A stretch of 64,000 nt of DNA, taken from the NCBI GenBank assembly GCA_933228675.1, contig OW121744.1:58175775-58239774 (forward strand), given 5' to 3'. Position 1 is the stretch's first letter. Each line of letters begins with the position of its first letter. Origin of the DNA: Stomorhina lunata. Lineage: Eukaryota > Arthropoda > Insecta > Diptera > Rhiniidae. Below the pieces are notes generated by a model. The model worked only from the letters and a program-made list of their open reading frames with translations, searched no databases and was not told the origin of the DNA. Positions 45,115-55,445 of the stretch are shown one piece after another. A program made the position numbers and the translations under genes.

Positions 45115-46548
45115 AGCCATAGAATGAGTGGATTTTGAAAAAGTCAACTTTGAACCGCAATAAACCAAAATGAATTTAAAATTTTGAAAAACATTCACAA
45201 TTCTATGGGCTATTAGAACCTATATATAGCTATATCAAATTTCATTAAATCGAATAGGGCATGATTTCGAACAATTTTAATTTGACTCTTTTTATCTTAT
45301 TTTTAAATAGAATTTATTTAATGAATATGAAGGCTTGAGTTTTGTTTTATTAAAATCTCTAAATATTTTGTTGTTTTTTTTTTTGTAGTTTTAATCTGTT
45401 AATGTAAAATTAAAAATTTAAAATGATTTTCTTTTAGTTTGTTTAAATACAATTTCAATAATTTATTTTAAATTTAATTCAATTCAATTCTTTTAAATTA
45501 AGTGATTTTTTTGTTTGCTTGTTTAAAGATTTGTTAGTTTTTATACTTAAATATAAGTTAATAAATTGTAGTAAAAAGTGCACATATTACATAAATTGTA
45601 TGTTTTTTTTTTCAATTTTCATATAAATACAAGTAGAAGAAAAAAGATCTATCTAATATTCATACTAAATTGTTAGTTTGTTTTTGTTTAAAAAAAGTGT
45701 TTATAACTTTTAAAAAGGTCTTACATTCTCGTGTTTGCTTTAATTAATTTTTTTTTTTAGATAAAAATATAAAAACAAATAAAAATAAATAATGATTAGA
45801 TTAAGATTTAAATATTTCGTATTAATTAAATTCAATTTAATTCAATTTCATTTCATTTCACTTAAATAATTAATACTTGTATGTATTAATTGTATACGAT
45901 AAATATGTAATTACAATAGTAATAATGATAACAATTTTTATTTGAATATCTAGTAATTAATAGTAGATAATTAATGTGTGTAAGTTTAATTTATTTAAAT
46001 ATTCAGTATTTAGTTGTTAATAGTAAGTAATAGTTTCACTCATATCTTTTTGAAGTAAAGCTTTTTTTTCATATTGAAATAATAAAAAAATAATTCATTA
46101 GATCAAAGGAAATTTCAAAGAAATTGAAATCTCTTCTTTTTTAGCTAAGTTATACAGAAGTTTCATTAAGTAGTAGTACGGAGTAATAGTTATAATAATA
46201 ATTAATAGTCATAATAGTTCAAACTTTAGTAATAAGTAGTAGAAAAACTAGGAAGTGGATAAGTTGTGGCTAGGAATAAATTCAAGGTTTCGTTATTCAT
46301 TTGCTAATTCAATAAGATAATTTACAATTTCAGTTTTAAAATTTTATATTGTATATATGTAAGTATTTAGTATGTATATTTAATTTGTTAATTTGAATAA
46401 AATAGTTTTTAGTTTAAATCATGATTGTTGATTGTAAGAATGTCATTGTTGACAAGCTCGTTAGAGTCCTTAATAATTGTATCACTATAGAAAAAAAATA
46501 AAAAAAAACAAATATTTATAGAAAATTTTTTATTTTTGCCATATTACT
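45115..46548 (-). other. A-rich (minus strand) DNA downstream of the last CAMTA exon; possible 3' UTR
   Basis: On the minus strand this begins right at the TAA that ends the CAMTA reading frame if the last donor is not used. It has the AAACAAA/AAATTAA texture of dipteran 3' UTRs. AATAAA-type signals are frequent, as expected in such DNA. UTR status is inference; nothing here encodes recognisable protein. Confidence 0.4.
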
Positions 46549-46550
46549 AC

Positions 46551-49500
46551 TTACCTCCTTTCGGTTGGGCAAACAATTTCCGGTTGTCCTTGATACTGCA
46601 AGTTTTGAAGGTATTCCTCCCTGCGTTGGTGCACCAGCCTCTCTTTTTCGGCTCGTTCTCTCTGAAGTCTATACAGAAGAAAATTAAAATAAAATTCTTT
46701 AATATACAAAATATATACGATATATAAAAAATATACGATATAAAAAATATAAAACGATAAAAAACCTAAAAACTTAACAATAAAATCATAATTTAAAAAT
46801 ATATGTATTAAATATTGAACATAAAACAACTTAAGAAGTGTAACAACTTAAAATCTTGCTGAGCTTCGTTAAAGATGTTTCTTACCAAAGTTGTCAAATT
46901 TCCATCCCAGATGCTAGCATAAAATTTGTTAGAAAAAATTGGTTAGCATTTTTTTAAATATTTTTCTCTTACTGTTGCCTAACTGTTCAATAGGGTGTCA
47001 GTTATTTTTCAAAGTTGAAATTTGTATTAGGCCAACCCCCAAATTTGTTCGAAATTCTAAAAAATAGTCCCTTAAAAATTTGAAATCAATCGGATAAGGG
47101 GACCCACACAAAATTTGCAAAATACCTGATTTTTTACTTTGATTGTCAATAACTTTATTAATAGAATAAAGAAATTTCAAAATAAGACATGATTTACAAT
47201 TATGTGACCTGTAAGTACTAAAAGCTGAGTTTTGTCAAAATATTATTTTCGCGAAACTCCAAGATGTTAAGTTGTGATACCACATTTTCCTCAGTCTTAT
47301 TATGTTTTTTGTTTCTTTTATGAAACTGGAGCGATAATTTCTAATTTGTAATAGTTGTCAAGCAAAATGTTAAAAATTTAAAAATTTATTTTTGAAACCG
47401 ACCTGAGAAAAAGTTGTAAATCATGTCTTACTTTGGAGTTTCTTTACATAGAGTACCGCATAGAGTGCGATCATATGTTTTACTAAGCACAAAAAAATAG
47501 AAAAAATAGCAAAAAAAATGTATAATGACATTTCTTATATGAAGATGACGTCTTTTAAATGTACTTTTGACGTCTCTGAAATGTACTTGACAGTTTTGTC
47601 CACAGTCTAGTTCTGGTTTATGTTTCTTTATTCTAAAGTATTAATATAGTTATGGACAATCAAAGTAAAAAATCAGGCATTTTGCAAATTTTGGTCGGGT
47701 CATGGCCACGCTTTCCCCTTATCCGATTGAGTTCAAATTTTTAGATGACTATTTTTTAGTATTTCGAACAAATCTGGGGTTGGCGTGAAACGTATTTCTT
47801 CAAAAAAAAATTTCTCCATATAGTTAATTGGCACTCTACTGTTTACTATTTATGTCGATATTATCAAAAGCTATAAAAGACATAGTATTAGCTCAAAACA
47901 AGTTAAAAAATGTAGGTCAGCTCTTATGGACTTATAGGTCAAACATAGGGTTCACCTATCGGGTAAGCCCTATAATGTCAACACATCCTCTATCATTGTA
48001 ATATGCGCCATTCGGCAGAACCATGGCCCATTAGGTCACCGAGTAAGGTACCGAATAATCACCAACTTTCTAACCTAACCTAGACTCTATGATTTTTATA
48101 ATCAGTATAAATTAATATTTATAACCGATTAATACACATTTGGGATATAATAAGATATAGTTGTTGCCTGTCGGCTCCAGCAATCAGGTAAGAACAATTC
48201 CTACTCTAACCTTATTGTTGTACATCCTGGTTACCTAAGCATCCTAGTTGAAGATGCTGCAAACAACCCGTTTGGGTTTCTAGGTCAGGGAAAATTTGGA
48301 GGAAGTTATTTTGGCCTAAGGTCTAAGATAATTGTCGTGGGTAAACTACGAAACTGTCCAACATTATAGTTGCGGCTGTAAGCGGGCGTTTGTTTCGGAC
48401 CGAGCGGCTCGCTATACAAATGTTGCATATGCCTTAAGACTCACTTACGAAGCTTTAAGCTTGGAAAGAAATAATGTTACAGAATATACTACTTCAATAG
48501 GGTTATTTTGCGAGAAATCCCTTTGCTACGGAAACTGGTACAAGGATTATGGAGGTACCTAATCTATGCGAGAACATTCAGATGAGTAAAACCAATTATA
48601 TCCGAAGATATCGGAATAAAAAAAGTAATATAGGCATGAGGAAAGTTTGAAGTTTGCGACATGGAACATACGCACGTTATACAAAATTGCCGTGAAAAAA
48701 TTGATTGTTGGAGGTGCAAGATTTACAGAAGAAGGGAAGGTACGGAACGAAAATAAAGTGTTTATGTTACGATGCACTAAGCAGTTGGTTAACTGATACT
48801 TGGCAATTTTAACGTGAGGTAGGTTCAAAAAATACTGGTTTGGAACATTACATAAGTAAGCATTGTGTCGAAGTAAGAAACGATAATGGAGAAAGATTGT
48901 TGTTGTAACTTGATATTGTTTTGTCTGATATGATTTCCGAGTCGTTCCGGCACGAAGTCCCAACTGATGTGGGAACGCGGAAAAAGTTTGATCGAAGTAT
49001 AGTGCGAAAAGAAAACTGTTGTGGACGGCAGCGTTACCGCTGACAAATTTGAAAAAGTCGCAAAAAAAAGTCGCTTTTTACAAAAAAAGTCGCACATTTT
49101 TTAACTTTCAATAAAAAAAAAAGTCGCACACTTTTTTTATAACATTTCTATTTAAACAATGAACAAAAGACTATAAAACAATTCATACTTGAAAAGATAT
49201 TATATATAGGCAAAAATCAAACAGTTTTAATTCCTATAAAACCGACTTTCAACTCGAATAATTTTTGTACTCTTAGGTGTTCCGAAAATCTAATTACAGA
49301 TTTGAACTCTTAAGTATACAGGTATATTGAACATCCAAATTGGCATCCAAATTTCAAAAACGTAAAAAAATCGAATGATTTACGTTTTTTCGTATTTCGT
49401 CTTCTTTTTTCATTTCATTTAGACCCAGTCATTATTTAATGAAATAGACACCATACTTGGGGGATGAATTTATTGCCCTCTAAATTTTAATTTCGTCACT

Positions 49501-52500
49501 TCAAATACTACTTAATGGCTGCCAAAATTTAAGCACGTTCTCTCCACTTTACATTTTTTTCGCATATTTTTCGGCCCCCTCCTAATAAATGGATAAGGAT
49601 TGGCAGATCAGTTGTGCATCGTTTGATATATATCTCATTTATGTGCTCCATATTGGTACAAATATGTATAAAAATTCCAAACTACCTCGTAAACTGAGTT
49701 TTTACCATTTAACACCTAAAAGCAAAAGCGCACCAAAAAATCATTTTTTGCTATTATTGTATGAAGATTTTGAAAATCGTGCAAAAAATTATATTTTTAA
49801 TGGTTTCAGATAGCAAACTGAGACCAAAGTGATGACATTTATACTTAAGTTACAATCATTTTAGGGAAGTTTAGTTGAGATATTGAATATGGGATAAAAA
49901 TAAAAATTTTAAATAATTTTTTAAAAAGGTGTCAAAAGTCGCACAAAACTCGAAAAAGTGGCAAAAATGGGCCATGGAAGAAAAGTCGCAGGTTGCGTCG
50001 CAGGCCACCTAAATAGTCGCAAATTGCGACTTTAGTCGCATAACGGTAACGCTGGTGGACGGCATTATTTTCCCACATAAATTTCAGCAAAAAAACTTGC
50101 ATATTGTTACGATATCGAACGGCGTTTCTAAGAACTAAATTGATCATATCTTGATAAATTCTAAGTGGCGATTGTAGTTACTTGATAAGACTCGAGGCTC
50201 GGAGCAGACCATAGTTTAGTTATGTGTAAAGTTCAATTTACAATAGCGACTCTGAGTTCTGATACAGCAAAAGCCTATCAAAAAATTGATGTAGGAAAAT
50301 TGGAATTAGAAAAACATCGAAATGCCTTTGTTACTTAAGGAATCAGCTTCTAGAGGTTATAAACAACAAAGAGGCAAGTATTGAATGAATGTGTCACTCA
50401 AAAGAACAATGAGGTTGATCAACAAACATTAGGGTTTAAAGTTCATGAAAGGAAAATTTGGCTCACTCAAGCAACATGGGACTTGGTTAAAGAACGCAAA
50501 ATTTTTTAAAATACAATTTTATATGTTAAAGTGCTCTGCCATTAAGAGCCTCAAACACAACAAGGCTCCCGGCAATGACAATATGTCAGTGAAGATGTTT
50601 TTTTGTGATGTTGAAAACTCAGCGATATTGTGGCATCTACATATTTGTGGGTAAAAAATGAAATAAAGAAACTTTGCTCTGGAATAAATTAATACTAGTC
50701 CAAATAAAAAATAGGGTAACTTTAAAGACTGCAACAACTACAGGGGAATAACACTTCATCCGATACCGAGCAAGGAATACTACACCATTTTCAATTGTAA
50801 TTGAGAAATTTTCAAATTGAATTGAGAAATTTTCAATTGAAATTGAGAATTTTTCAATTCAAATTAAGACTTTTCAATTGAAATTGAGAAATATTCAATT
50901 GAAATTGAGAATTTTCAGATGAAAATGAGAAATTTTTAATTGAAATTGAGAAAATTTCAATTGAAATTGAGAATTTTTCAATTGAAATTGAGAATTTTTC
51001 AATTGAAAATGAGAATTTGTAAATTGAAATTGAGAAAATCCCAATTGGAAATGAGAAATTTTCAATTAAAATTGAGAATTTTTAAATTTAAATTGAGAAT
51101 TTTTCAATTGAAATTGAGAAAAGCCCAATTGAAAATGAGGTTGATCTTTTTAATTGAAATTGAGAAATTTTCAATTGAAATTGAGAAATTTTCAATTGAA
51201 AATGAAAAATTTTCAATTGAAAATGAGAAATTTTCAATTGAAATTAAGAATTTTAAGGTCTAAGATAATTGTCGAATTGATACTAAGTCGAGTTATTTAA
51301 AAAAGAACATCCAACGCAGTTTTCTCAACATTCCGCGAAAATCAGTTCGGGTTCATTAATTTAATCAACGGGTTGTATTAATTTAATTAGTACTGTTAGA
51401 AAAATGTTAGATCTCAATAATGAATTCCGCACCCCCCTTTTGCCAAGCGTTTATCGTCAATACGAGCTATCTGTCAAGAATTTAAAAAAAATCGTAAAAT
51501 ATCAATGAAATTTCTAAACTTGTGTCGGGCAATGTACGCGGATTTTAAATGTCGAGTCCTATACAACGTTAAGTTTTCAAACCCTTTCGAAGTTACTAGT
51601 GGGGTAAGGCAAAGACGTATTTTGTCACTTATATTTGTTATCCTCGCCATAGACAACATTATTCGGCTCGGAGTTCTAGACGCCCTTTAAACAACTCGAG
51701 GACTTCGAATATGCCAAAGTTCAGGCCAACTTCAAGAAAATACTGATGAAATCAACAGGTAAGAGGCCTTCGTGTTTGTGTATCTGCTAGAACATGATAC
51801 GGAATTTCAAGAGTCCGTACCAATAGAGTCCGATCGGTTGAGGCCCTTTGCTCCACTGGAGGTCAAAGATATTTATTTATATATTCAAAGAAAATCTATC
51901 TGAAAACTTTTCAATTATTTTGTAGATAGTCAATCTATTCATTATTTTTCTATTACAACATATTTTTTGTTTTCTTCTTCTTCTGTTATCCTTGACCCCA
52001 GTGGAGCATGGGACTTTTTGGTTTTACTGAGAACCTATTCAGAATTACGTTAGCTTTTCAGTTTAAAAGTTATTTTAAACTATTTTTTTAGATCTACAAA
52101 ACGTTAAATATTATTAGAAACTCAGCTTGTGTCTGGTTTAGAATATGCGTCCATCGCATCAAAACAAGATAGAATTGGACAAGTAATAAAATGCTTTTGT
52201 CGGTCAAGGCTGACTATTTGATACCCTTTACTAAGGTCAAAAAAGGAACAACATCTTTACAAATTTTCTCTTGTTTTTAAAAATACGAGACTTTTATATC
52301 ATTCCTGGTGGAAAAAGGGGCAAATGTGGACCGATTGCAAATTTCAGTTACCTGTTTCTCTACAAAATACTCATCTTTCCAAAGTGTAAACAAAAATATT
52401 TAATATTTCAAATATTTCTTTAGAAAAATGCATGTCTTTGCAATTTTCTTGGTATTTAAAAGACTTTTGATGATGCGACTTGTTTGGAAGGAGTAGTCAA

Positions 52501-53865
52501 ATACAAGCCGATTCCAAAATGTAAGGTCCAAATATTTTATAGATGCTAACATTTAGGCAATATCAGATTTAGCAGGTATTAAAATCGTTAAAGAATTTTA
52601 TTAATACTACAGAACTTCTTTGAATATGGCTACGCACAAAAAATTAGAGCACCTAGAACCTTTGGTCTAACCTTATATAATTCAATTCACTTACTTAATA
52701 CGGGATTGTCGCATGAACTGTTGAATTTTTCTGGCAGCTTGATTTTGTGTTGATTGTGAGTAAGTACGTCTGAAAATAAAAGAAAAAATAGTTAAATAAA
52801 CACCATATAATCTTAATTTATAAAAAGTGTATAGAACTCACTTTAACGGTCCCGAGGGACTAGTTTCTTTAGGTGTTGTACACATTTGCGGTGAACTTTC
52901 AGTTTCCTGCTTATTGAAACTATCGAAAAAACTGGACAAGCACTGGGAATTCGTGCTATCCTGACTGTCGGTGTTATGAAGCCCCGACAAACTTCCAGCT
53001 CCTCCAGTCAAATGATTTGAAGTTTGAGATTTCTTAAAACGTTTATGGCGACAATACGAGCGATAGCCGTGTTGAATGACTAAAGCGGCATTTGTCATCT
53101 GGCGATAGTAGGCGAATTGTTTGTAGCGTCTGTAGTAGTTTTGTATAACAATTGCAGCTGTGCGTTCTTTGTTTTGCTCTTCGAGCTTCTGACGTCCCTT
53201 GTAGGAACGATAGGCCTTTTGAATGCATTTAGCAGCCTCATACAGTTCGCGTTGTTCGGTATCTGTTAGAAAGAAGAAAGATTATTTAGTCTCAATATGC
53301 AGGTGACAGAGAGGCCTCTGATCTACCAAAATGTTTTTAAGTTTTAATATTAATTAATTTTACCTGTCAAAGTCAACTTTGAAAAATCCGCTTCAAATGG
53401 ATACTGGCTATTGCTGGAGGCATGCAAAAACTCTGTCAATTGTTTAGTCGATGGCGGAGGACTGGGTGAAGAAACCGAAGGATCATGACCCAGTATCGAA
53501 TAACTGGCTGGTGATTGTAAAGGTCCTGAGCTGGCAGGACTTAAACTTGAGCAAGGTGTGCTGACTTCATGATAACGATAATTGTGATCGTTGAAATCAA
53601 AATTAAATTCATTATCGAAATGAGCATTGGGCAATGAATCCAAAAGGGGATCCATAAAACTATCATTTAAACCCGTTGATTCCGAGTTTAAGGGTTCAGT
53701 CATGGGACTACCCAAAACCATCATTTCATCAGCCTCATTCTGAAATAAAGGAAAAATTTTAATAATTTTTTAGGTTTTTTTTATAATAGAAAAATACCTT
53801 AATACGTTCTGGCATAGCAGCTATGATATGTTCAGCTAATGTTAAAACTTTAGCATCCGAATCCC
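46551..53865 (-). CDS. CAMTA homologue, C-terminal part (five exons)
   Basis: CAMTA proteins are nuclear calcium/calmodulin-responsive transcription activators with a CG-1 DNA-binding domain, TIG domain, ankyrin repeats and C-terminal IQ motifs. Only the part after the ankyrin repeats lies here. Exons, 5' to 3' on the minus strand, are 53865-53798, 53739-53364, 53262-52842, 52769-52695 and 46668-46555. All junctions are GT..AG and in phase, giving about 351 residues. The sequence begins DSDAKVLTLAEHIIAAMPER, a CAMTA hallmark, then a serine/proline-rich segment, LTLTDTEQRELYEAAKCIQK, and four IQ-like motifs. In fly, Camta is known to regulate rhodopsin signalling shut-off. If the last donor is ignored the protein ends ERR-stop at 46551; vertebrate CAMTA also ends shortly after its last IQ motif. 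Upstream exons lie beyond 64000. Confidence 0.95.
46555..46668 (-). CDS. CAMTA exon e (basic coiled C terminus)
   Basis: 114 nt after acceptor CTGTATAG. It completes lysine and continues LQRERAEKERLVHQRREEYL, then QNLQYQGQPEIVCPTER. It is highly charged and probably helical, following directly on the fourth IQ helix. The end AG|GTAAGTAG is a good donor, but if unspliced it reads AGG TAA, a stop (46551-46553). It is therefore the last exon or is followed by one I could not find. Confidence 0.9.
46993..47836. mobile_element. GGGTG foldback element, copy 1 (in CAMTA intron)
   Basis: Tips GGGTGTCAGTTA and, inverted, GAGTGCCAATTA are flanked by TA. Arms of about 190 bp share CAAAATTTGCAAAATACCTG, then a TTTTTTACTTTGATTGTC segment and the CGGATAAGGGG block. 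The core carries ATGATTTACAATTATGTGAC and GAAACCGACCTGAGAAAAAG, shared with 54235-55260. No coding sequence is seen. Confidence 0.85.
47837..48620. other. unassigned intronic stretch
   Basis: Includes a 20-bp word, AAGGTCTAAGATAATTGTCG, at 48318-48337 that recurs exactly at 51255-51274. A 76-codon frame on the plus strand (48332-48562) lies here, but I recognise no family. It may be the 5' part of the adjacent LINE. Confidence 0.35.
49029..50054. mobile_element. hAT element with AAGTCGCA subterminal motifs
   Basis: Tips CAGCGTTACCG and CGGTAACGCTG are exact inverted repeats. A perfect 8-bp duplication GTGGACGG flanks the element (49021-49028, 50055-50062). AAGTCGCA and GTCGCA repeat about eight times just inside both tips (49056-49130, 49935-50040). 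It is 1026 bp with no transposase. It inserted into the LINE endonuclease region. Confidence 0.96.
50785..51256. repeat. 21-bp minisatellite (TTTCAATTGAAATTGAGAA)
   Basis: About 22 units of 20-21 bp with core TTCAATTGAAATTGAGAA, containing the palindrome TTTCAATTGAAA. Variants with CCCAATTG occur twice (about 51030, 51123). Units are mostly 21 bp, so one frame stays open as a repeating KLRIFQL peptide; that is a by-product. The array interrupts the reverse-transcriptase region of the LINE. Confidence 0.95.
51721..52176. other. intronic stretch, nothing certain
   Basis: 51745-51870 is of more balanced composition and may be further LINE (frames such as RPFAPLEVKD), but no motif is secure. The rest is AT-rich CAMTA intron. 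Confidence 0.35.
52178..52545 (+). repeat. GTCGG-type repeat, diverged copy
   Basis: CAAGTAATAAAATGCTTTTGTCGGTCAAGG.. in order matches the left end at 44350 (CAAGTAAGAAAGGTCGGTCAA), followed by the ATACCCTT..ACTAAGGTCAAA block and GGACCGATT. It lies in the CAMTA intron close to exon d. Confidence 0.65.
52695..52769 (-). CDS. CAMTA exon d (fourth IQ motif)
   Basis: 75 nt. It completes the lysine codon and encodes RTYSQSTQNQAARKIQQFMR, then QSRI. The IQ core is KIQQFMRQSRIK, equivalent to the last IQ helix of vertebrate CAMTA (KI.RFLRRCRHR). The donor AA|GTAAGT opens a 6-kb intron filled with mobile elements. Confidence 0.93.
   Translation of the reverse strand, partial: TYLLTINTKSSCQKNSTVHATIPY
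52842..53262 (-). CDS. CAMTA exon c (three IQ motifs)
   Basis: 421 nt. The codon split across the preceding intron gives D, then TEQRELYEAAKCIQKAYRSY. IQ-like motifs are CIQKAYRSYKGR, VIQNYYRRYKQF and VIQHGYRSYCRHKRFKK; these basic amphipathic helices bind calmodulin. A serine-rich tail with SPSGPLK closes the exon. The donor is AA|GTGAGT, splitting a lysine codon. Confidence 0.95.
53364..53739 (-). CDS. CAMTA exon b (Ser/Pro/Asn-rich linker)
   Basis: 376 nt, 125 codons plus one base. It starts NEADEMMVLGSPMTEP and ends FSKLTLT. The middle is low-complexity, rich in serine, proline, asparagine and aspartate (FNFDFNDHNY; SPSPPPST), as expected of a disordered linker or activation region. The codons look like coding sequence and are not shadowed by repeats. 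Confidence 0.93.
53798..53865 (-). CDS. CAMTA exon a (LTLAEHIIAAMPERIK)
   Basis: Acceptor TTTTTAG precedes GGGATTCGG; donor AAG|GTATTT. It is 68 nt: two bases finishing a codon, then 22 codons, ending in phase 0. It encodes DSDAKVLTLAEHIIAAMPER plus IK, a segment conserved between insect and vertebrate CAMTAs between the ankyrin repeats and IQ motifs. Confidence 0.93.
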
Positions 53866-54234
53866 CTAAAAATGTTTAAGAAAAATATAGAAAATCCCAT
53901 TACTTTAATTACAAATAGTTTTCAAGACAAAATTAAAAACACTTTTACATTTTTTAACATCAAAAATACACAAAATTAGTAACATGAAACTACATCAATG
54001 TTTAAGATAATAAAGATTTAGTTTTTTTTTTTACATAATTCGTAATTAGTATGTAAATATTTTACATTAAATGAAAATTGGGGGACTAAAATGTATTTTA
54101 CATGAAAACAAGCGGTTGGTTTTAAGGGGCTTTTCAAATTCATTATTTGCTAGAGAGTCGAATCAAAAATTTTCGAATATATTTTAAACCTACCATCTCT
54201 TAGCTCATACCAAAGACAGTATAATATAAAGATT

Positions 54235-55260
54235 AGGGTGCATCTTAATTTACGAAAGTGCGAAATTGAACCGTAACTCCCCCCAGAAATGTTCTACGTA
54301 ACATAAAAACATGCTGTGAAATTTTTTTTAAATTTCAAAAGGGGAACTTTTTTGAATGGGGGAAAATGGGAGTTTTTTCGGTTTTTCCTTTTTTTACCAC
54401 TAAGAATTAAATTATTTAACAAAATTTTGTGGAATATAAATGAAAACTAAAGTGGCTTCATTAAAAGTCATCAACATTAAAAATCCATAAAGTAGTTTCG
54501 GAGTTATTGTAATTTTTCCCCGAAAGTTCGTATCCAAAAAATTTTCTTAAGGATAAATATGTTTCAAAGTAAGGCATGATTTACAATTCTATGACCTATA
54601 AATATTAAATTGTTGAGTTTTGTTATTTAAAACCGAATTAAAAAACTTTTTTTTTTGAATATTATATTTTTTTTTCTTAGGTCGGTTTTAAAAATCATTT
54701 TTTAATTTTTTTTTAATTTTGTTTAACAAATATTACAAATAATGAATTTGCTTTCCGGTATCATAAGACAAACTAATAGGAGAATAAAATATAACAAAAA
54801 TGAGGTCGATATCTTTAACCATTTCGCCGTAGCTGCAATTTAAAATCGTAAAATTTCGCAAAAATTTGATTTTTTTGTAAGAATTTGAGTTAATGCTTGT
54901 TAACATCATCACTAATAAAAGTAATAGTGTATATTTTTAATCAAATAATATAGAATGTAGACCGCATTGTTTTTTTTTTTAATTTTGGAAAAGTTTAACC
55001 TTTTCTTCCCCGAGGTCAAAGTTCAGAATTTGGAGCTTAGGCGTGTCGTCAAGAAAACGAATTTTCGGGGAAAAAATACAATAACTCCGAAACTACTTGA
55101 TGGATTTTTAATGTTGATGACTTTAAATAAAGCTACTTTAGTTGTCTTTTATATTCCACTAAATTTTTCAAAATTGCACAGCATATTTTTATGTTACGTA
55201 GAACATTTCTGGGAGGACTTGCGGTTCATTTTCGCACTTTCTTGAAATAAGGTGTACCCT
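54235..55260. mobile_element. GGGTG foldback element, copy 2 (in CAMTA intron)
   Basis: Tips GGGTGCATCTTA and, inverted, GGGTACACCTTA are flanked by TA. Arms of about 300 bp share GAAATGTTCTACGTAACATA and ATAACTCCGAAACTACTT-type blocks. The core has ATGATTTACAATTCTATGAC and TCTTAGGTCGGTTTTAAAA, matching the core of 46993-47836 while the arms differ. It is non-coding. Confidence 0.85.
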
Positions 55261-55261
55261 A

Positions 55262-55445
55262 ATATAAATATTGCACTCCATACATTTTTTTTCTGTCAAA
55301 TGTGAAATTTAAGTGGATAAAGGACAACGATTCATACAATAATCGTATCCATTGGTTTTTTCCGAATTAGAGTAAAAGCGTTTTTTTTGGGACTTTTCAA
55401 AATGACCATACCATAAGTCAATGCTACATCTTTATATTAAAGAGT
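55262..55445. repeat. dispersed repeat shared with 34660-34920
   Basis: CATTGCACTCCATACATTTT or a close variant, then AAGTGGATAAAGGACAA, TTTTTTCCGAATTAGAGTAA and a CTTTTCAAAATGACCATA block occur in the same order as at 34660. It adjoins the right tip of the foldback element. Confidence 0.7.

Larger units (their letters stand above)
48640..51720 (+). mobile_element. second LINE, RTE-like, split by a hAT and a minisatellite
   Basis: An endonuclease start, LKFATWNIRTLYK, lies near 48650-48690. After the hAT (49029-50054) the endonuclease resumes with IFPHKFQQK and decayed IDHILI near 50060-50140, then TAKAYQKIDVGKLELEKHRN near 50270. Reverse transcriptase begins SLKHNKAPGNDNMSVKMF near 50550, then GNFKDCNNYRGITLHPIPSK near 50705-50765. 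It is interrupted by the 21-bp repeat, then resumes with SFRENQFGF-like text near 51330 and FEVTSGVRQRRILSLIF near 51590. Stops throughout; no active enzyme. EN plus RT order and CNNYRGITL suggest the RTE clade (inference). Confidence 0.8.

Noticed and set aside
50940..51263. 107-residue frame of KLRIFQL repeats
   Set aside because: It results from a 21-bp minisatellite whose period is a multiple of three; not a protein gene.
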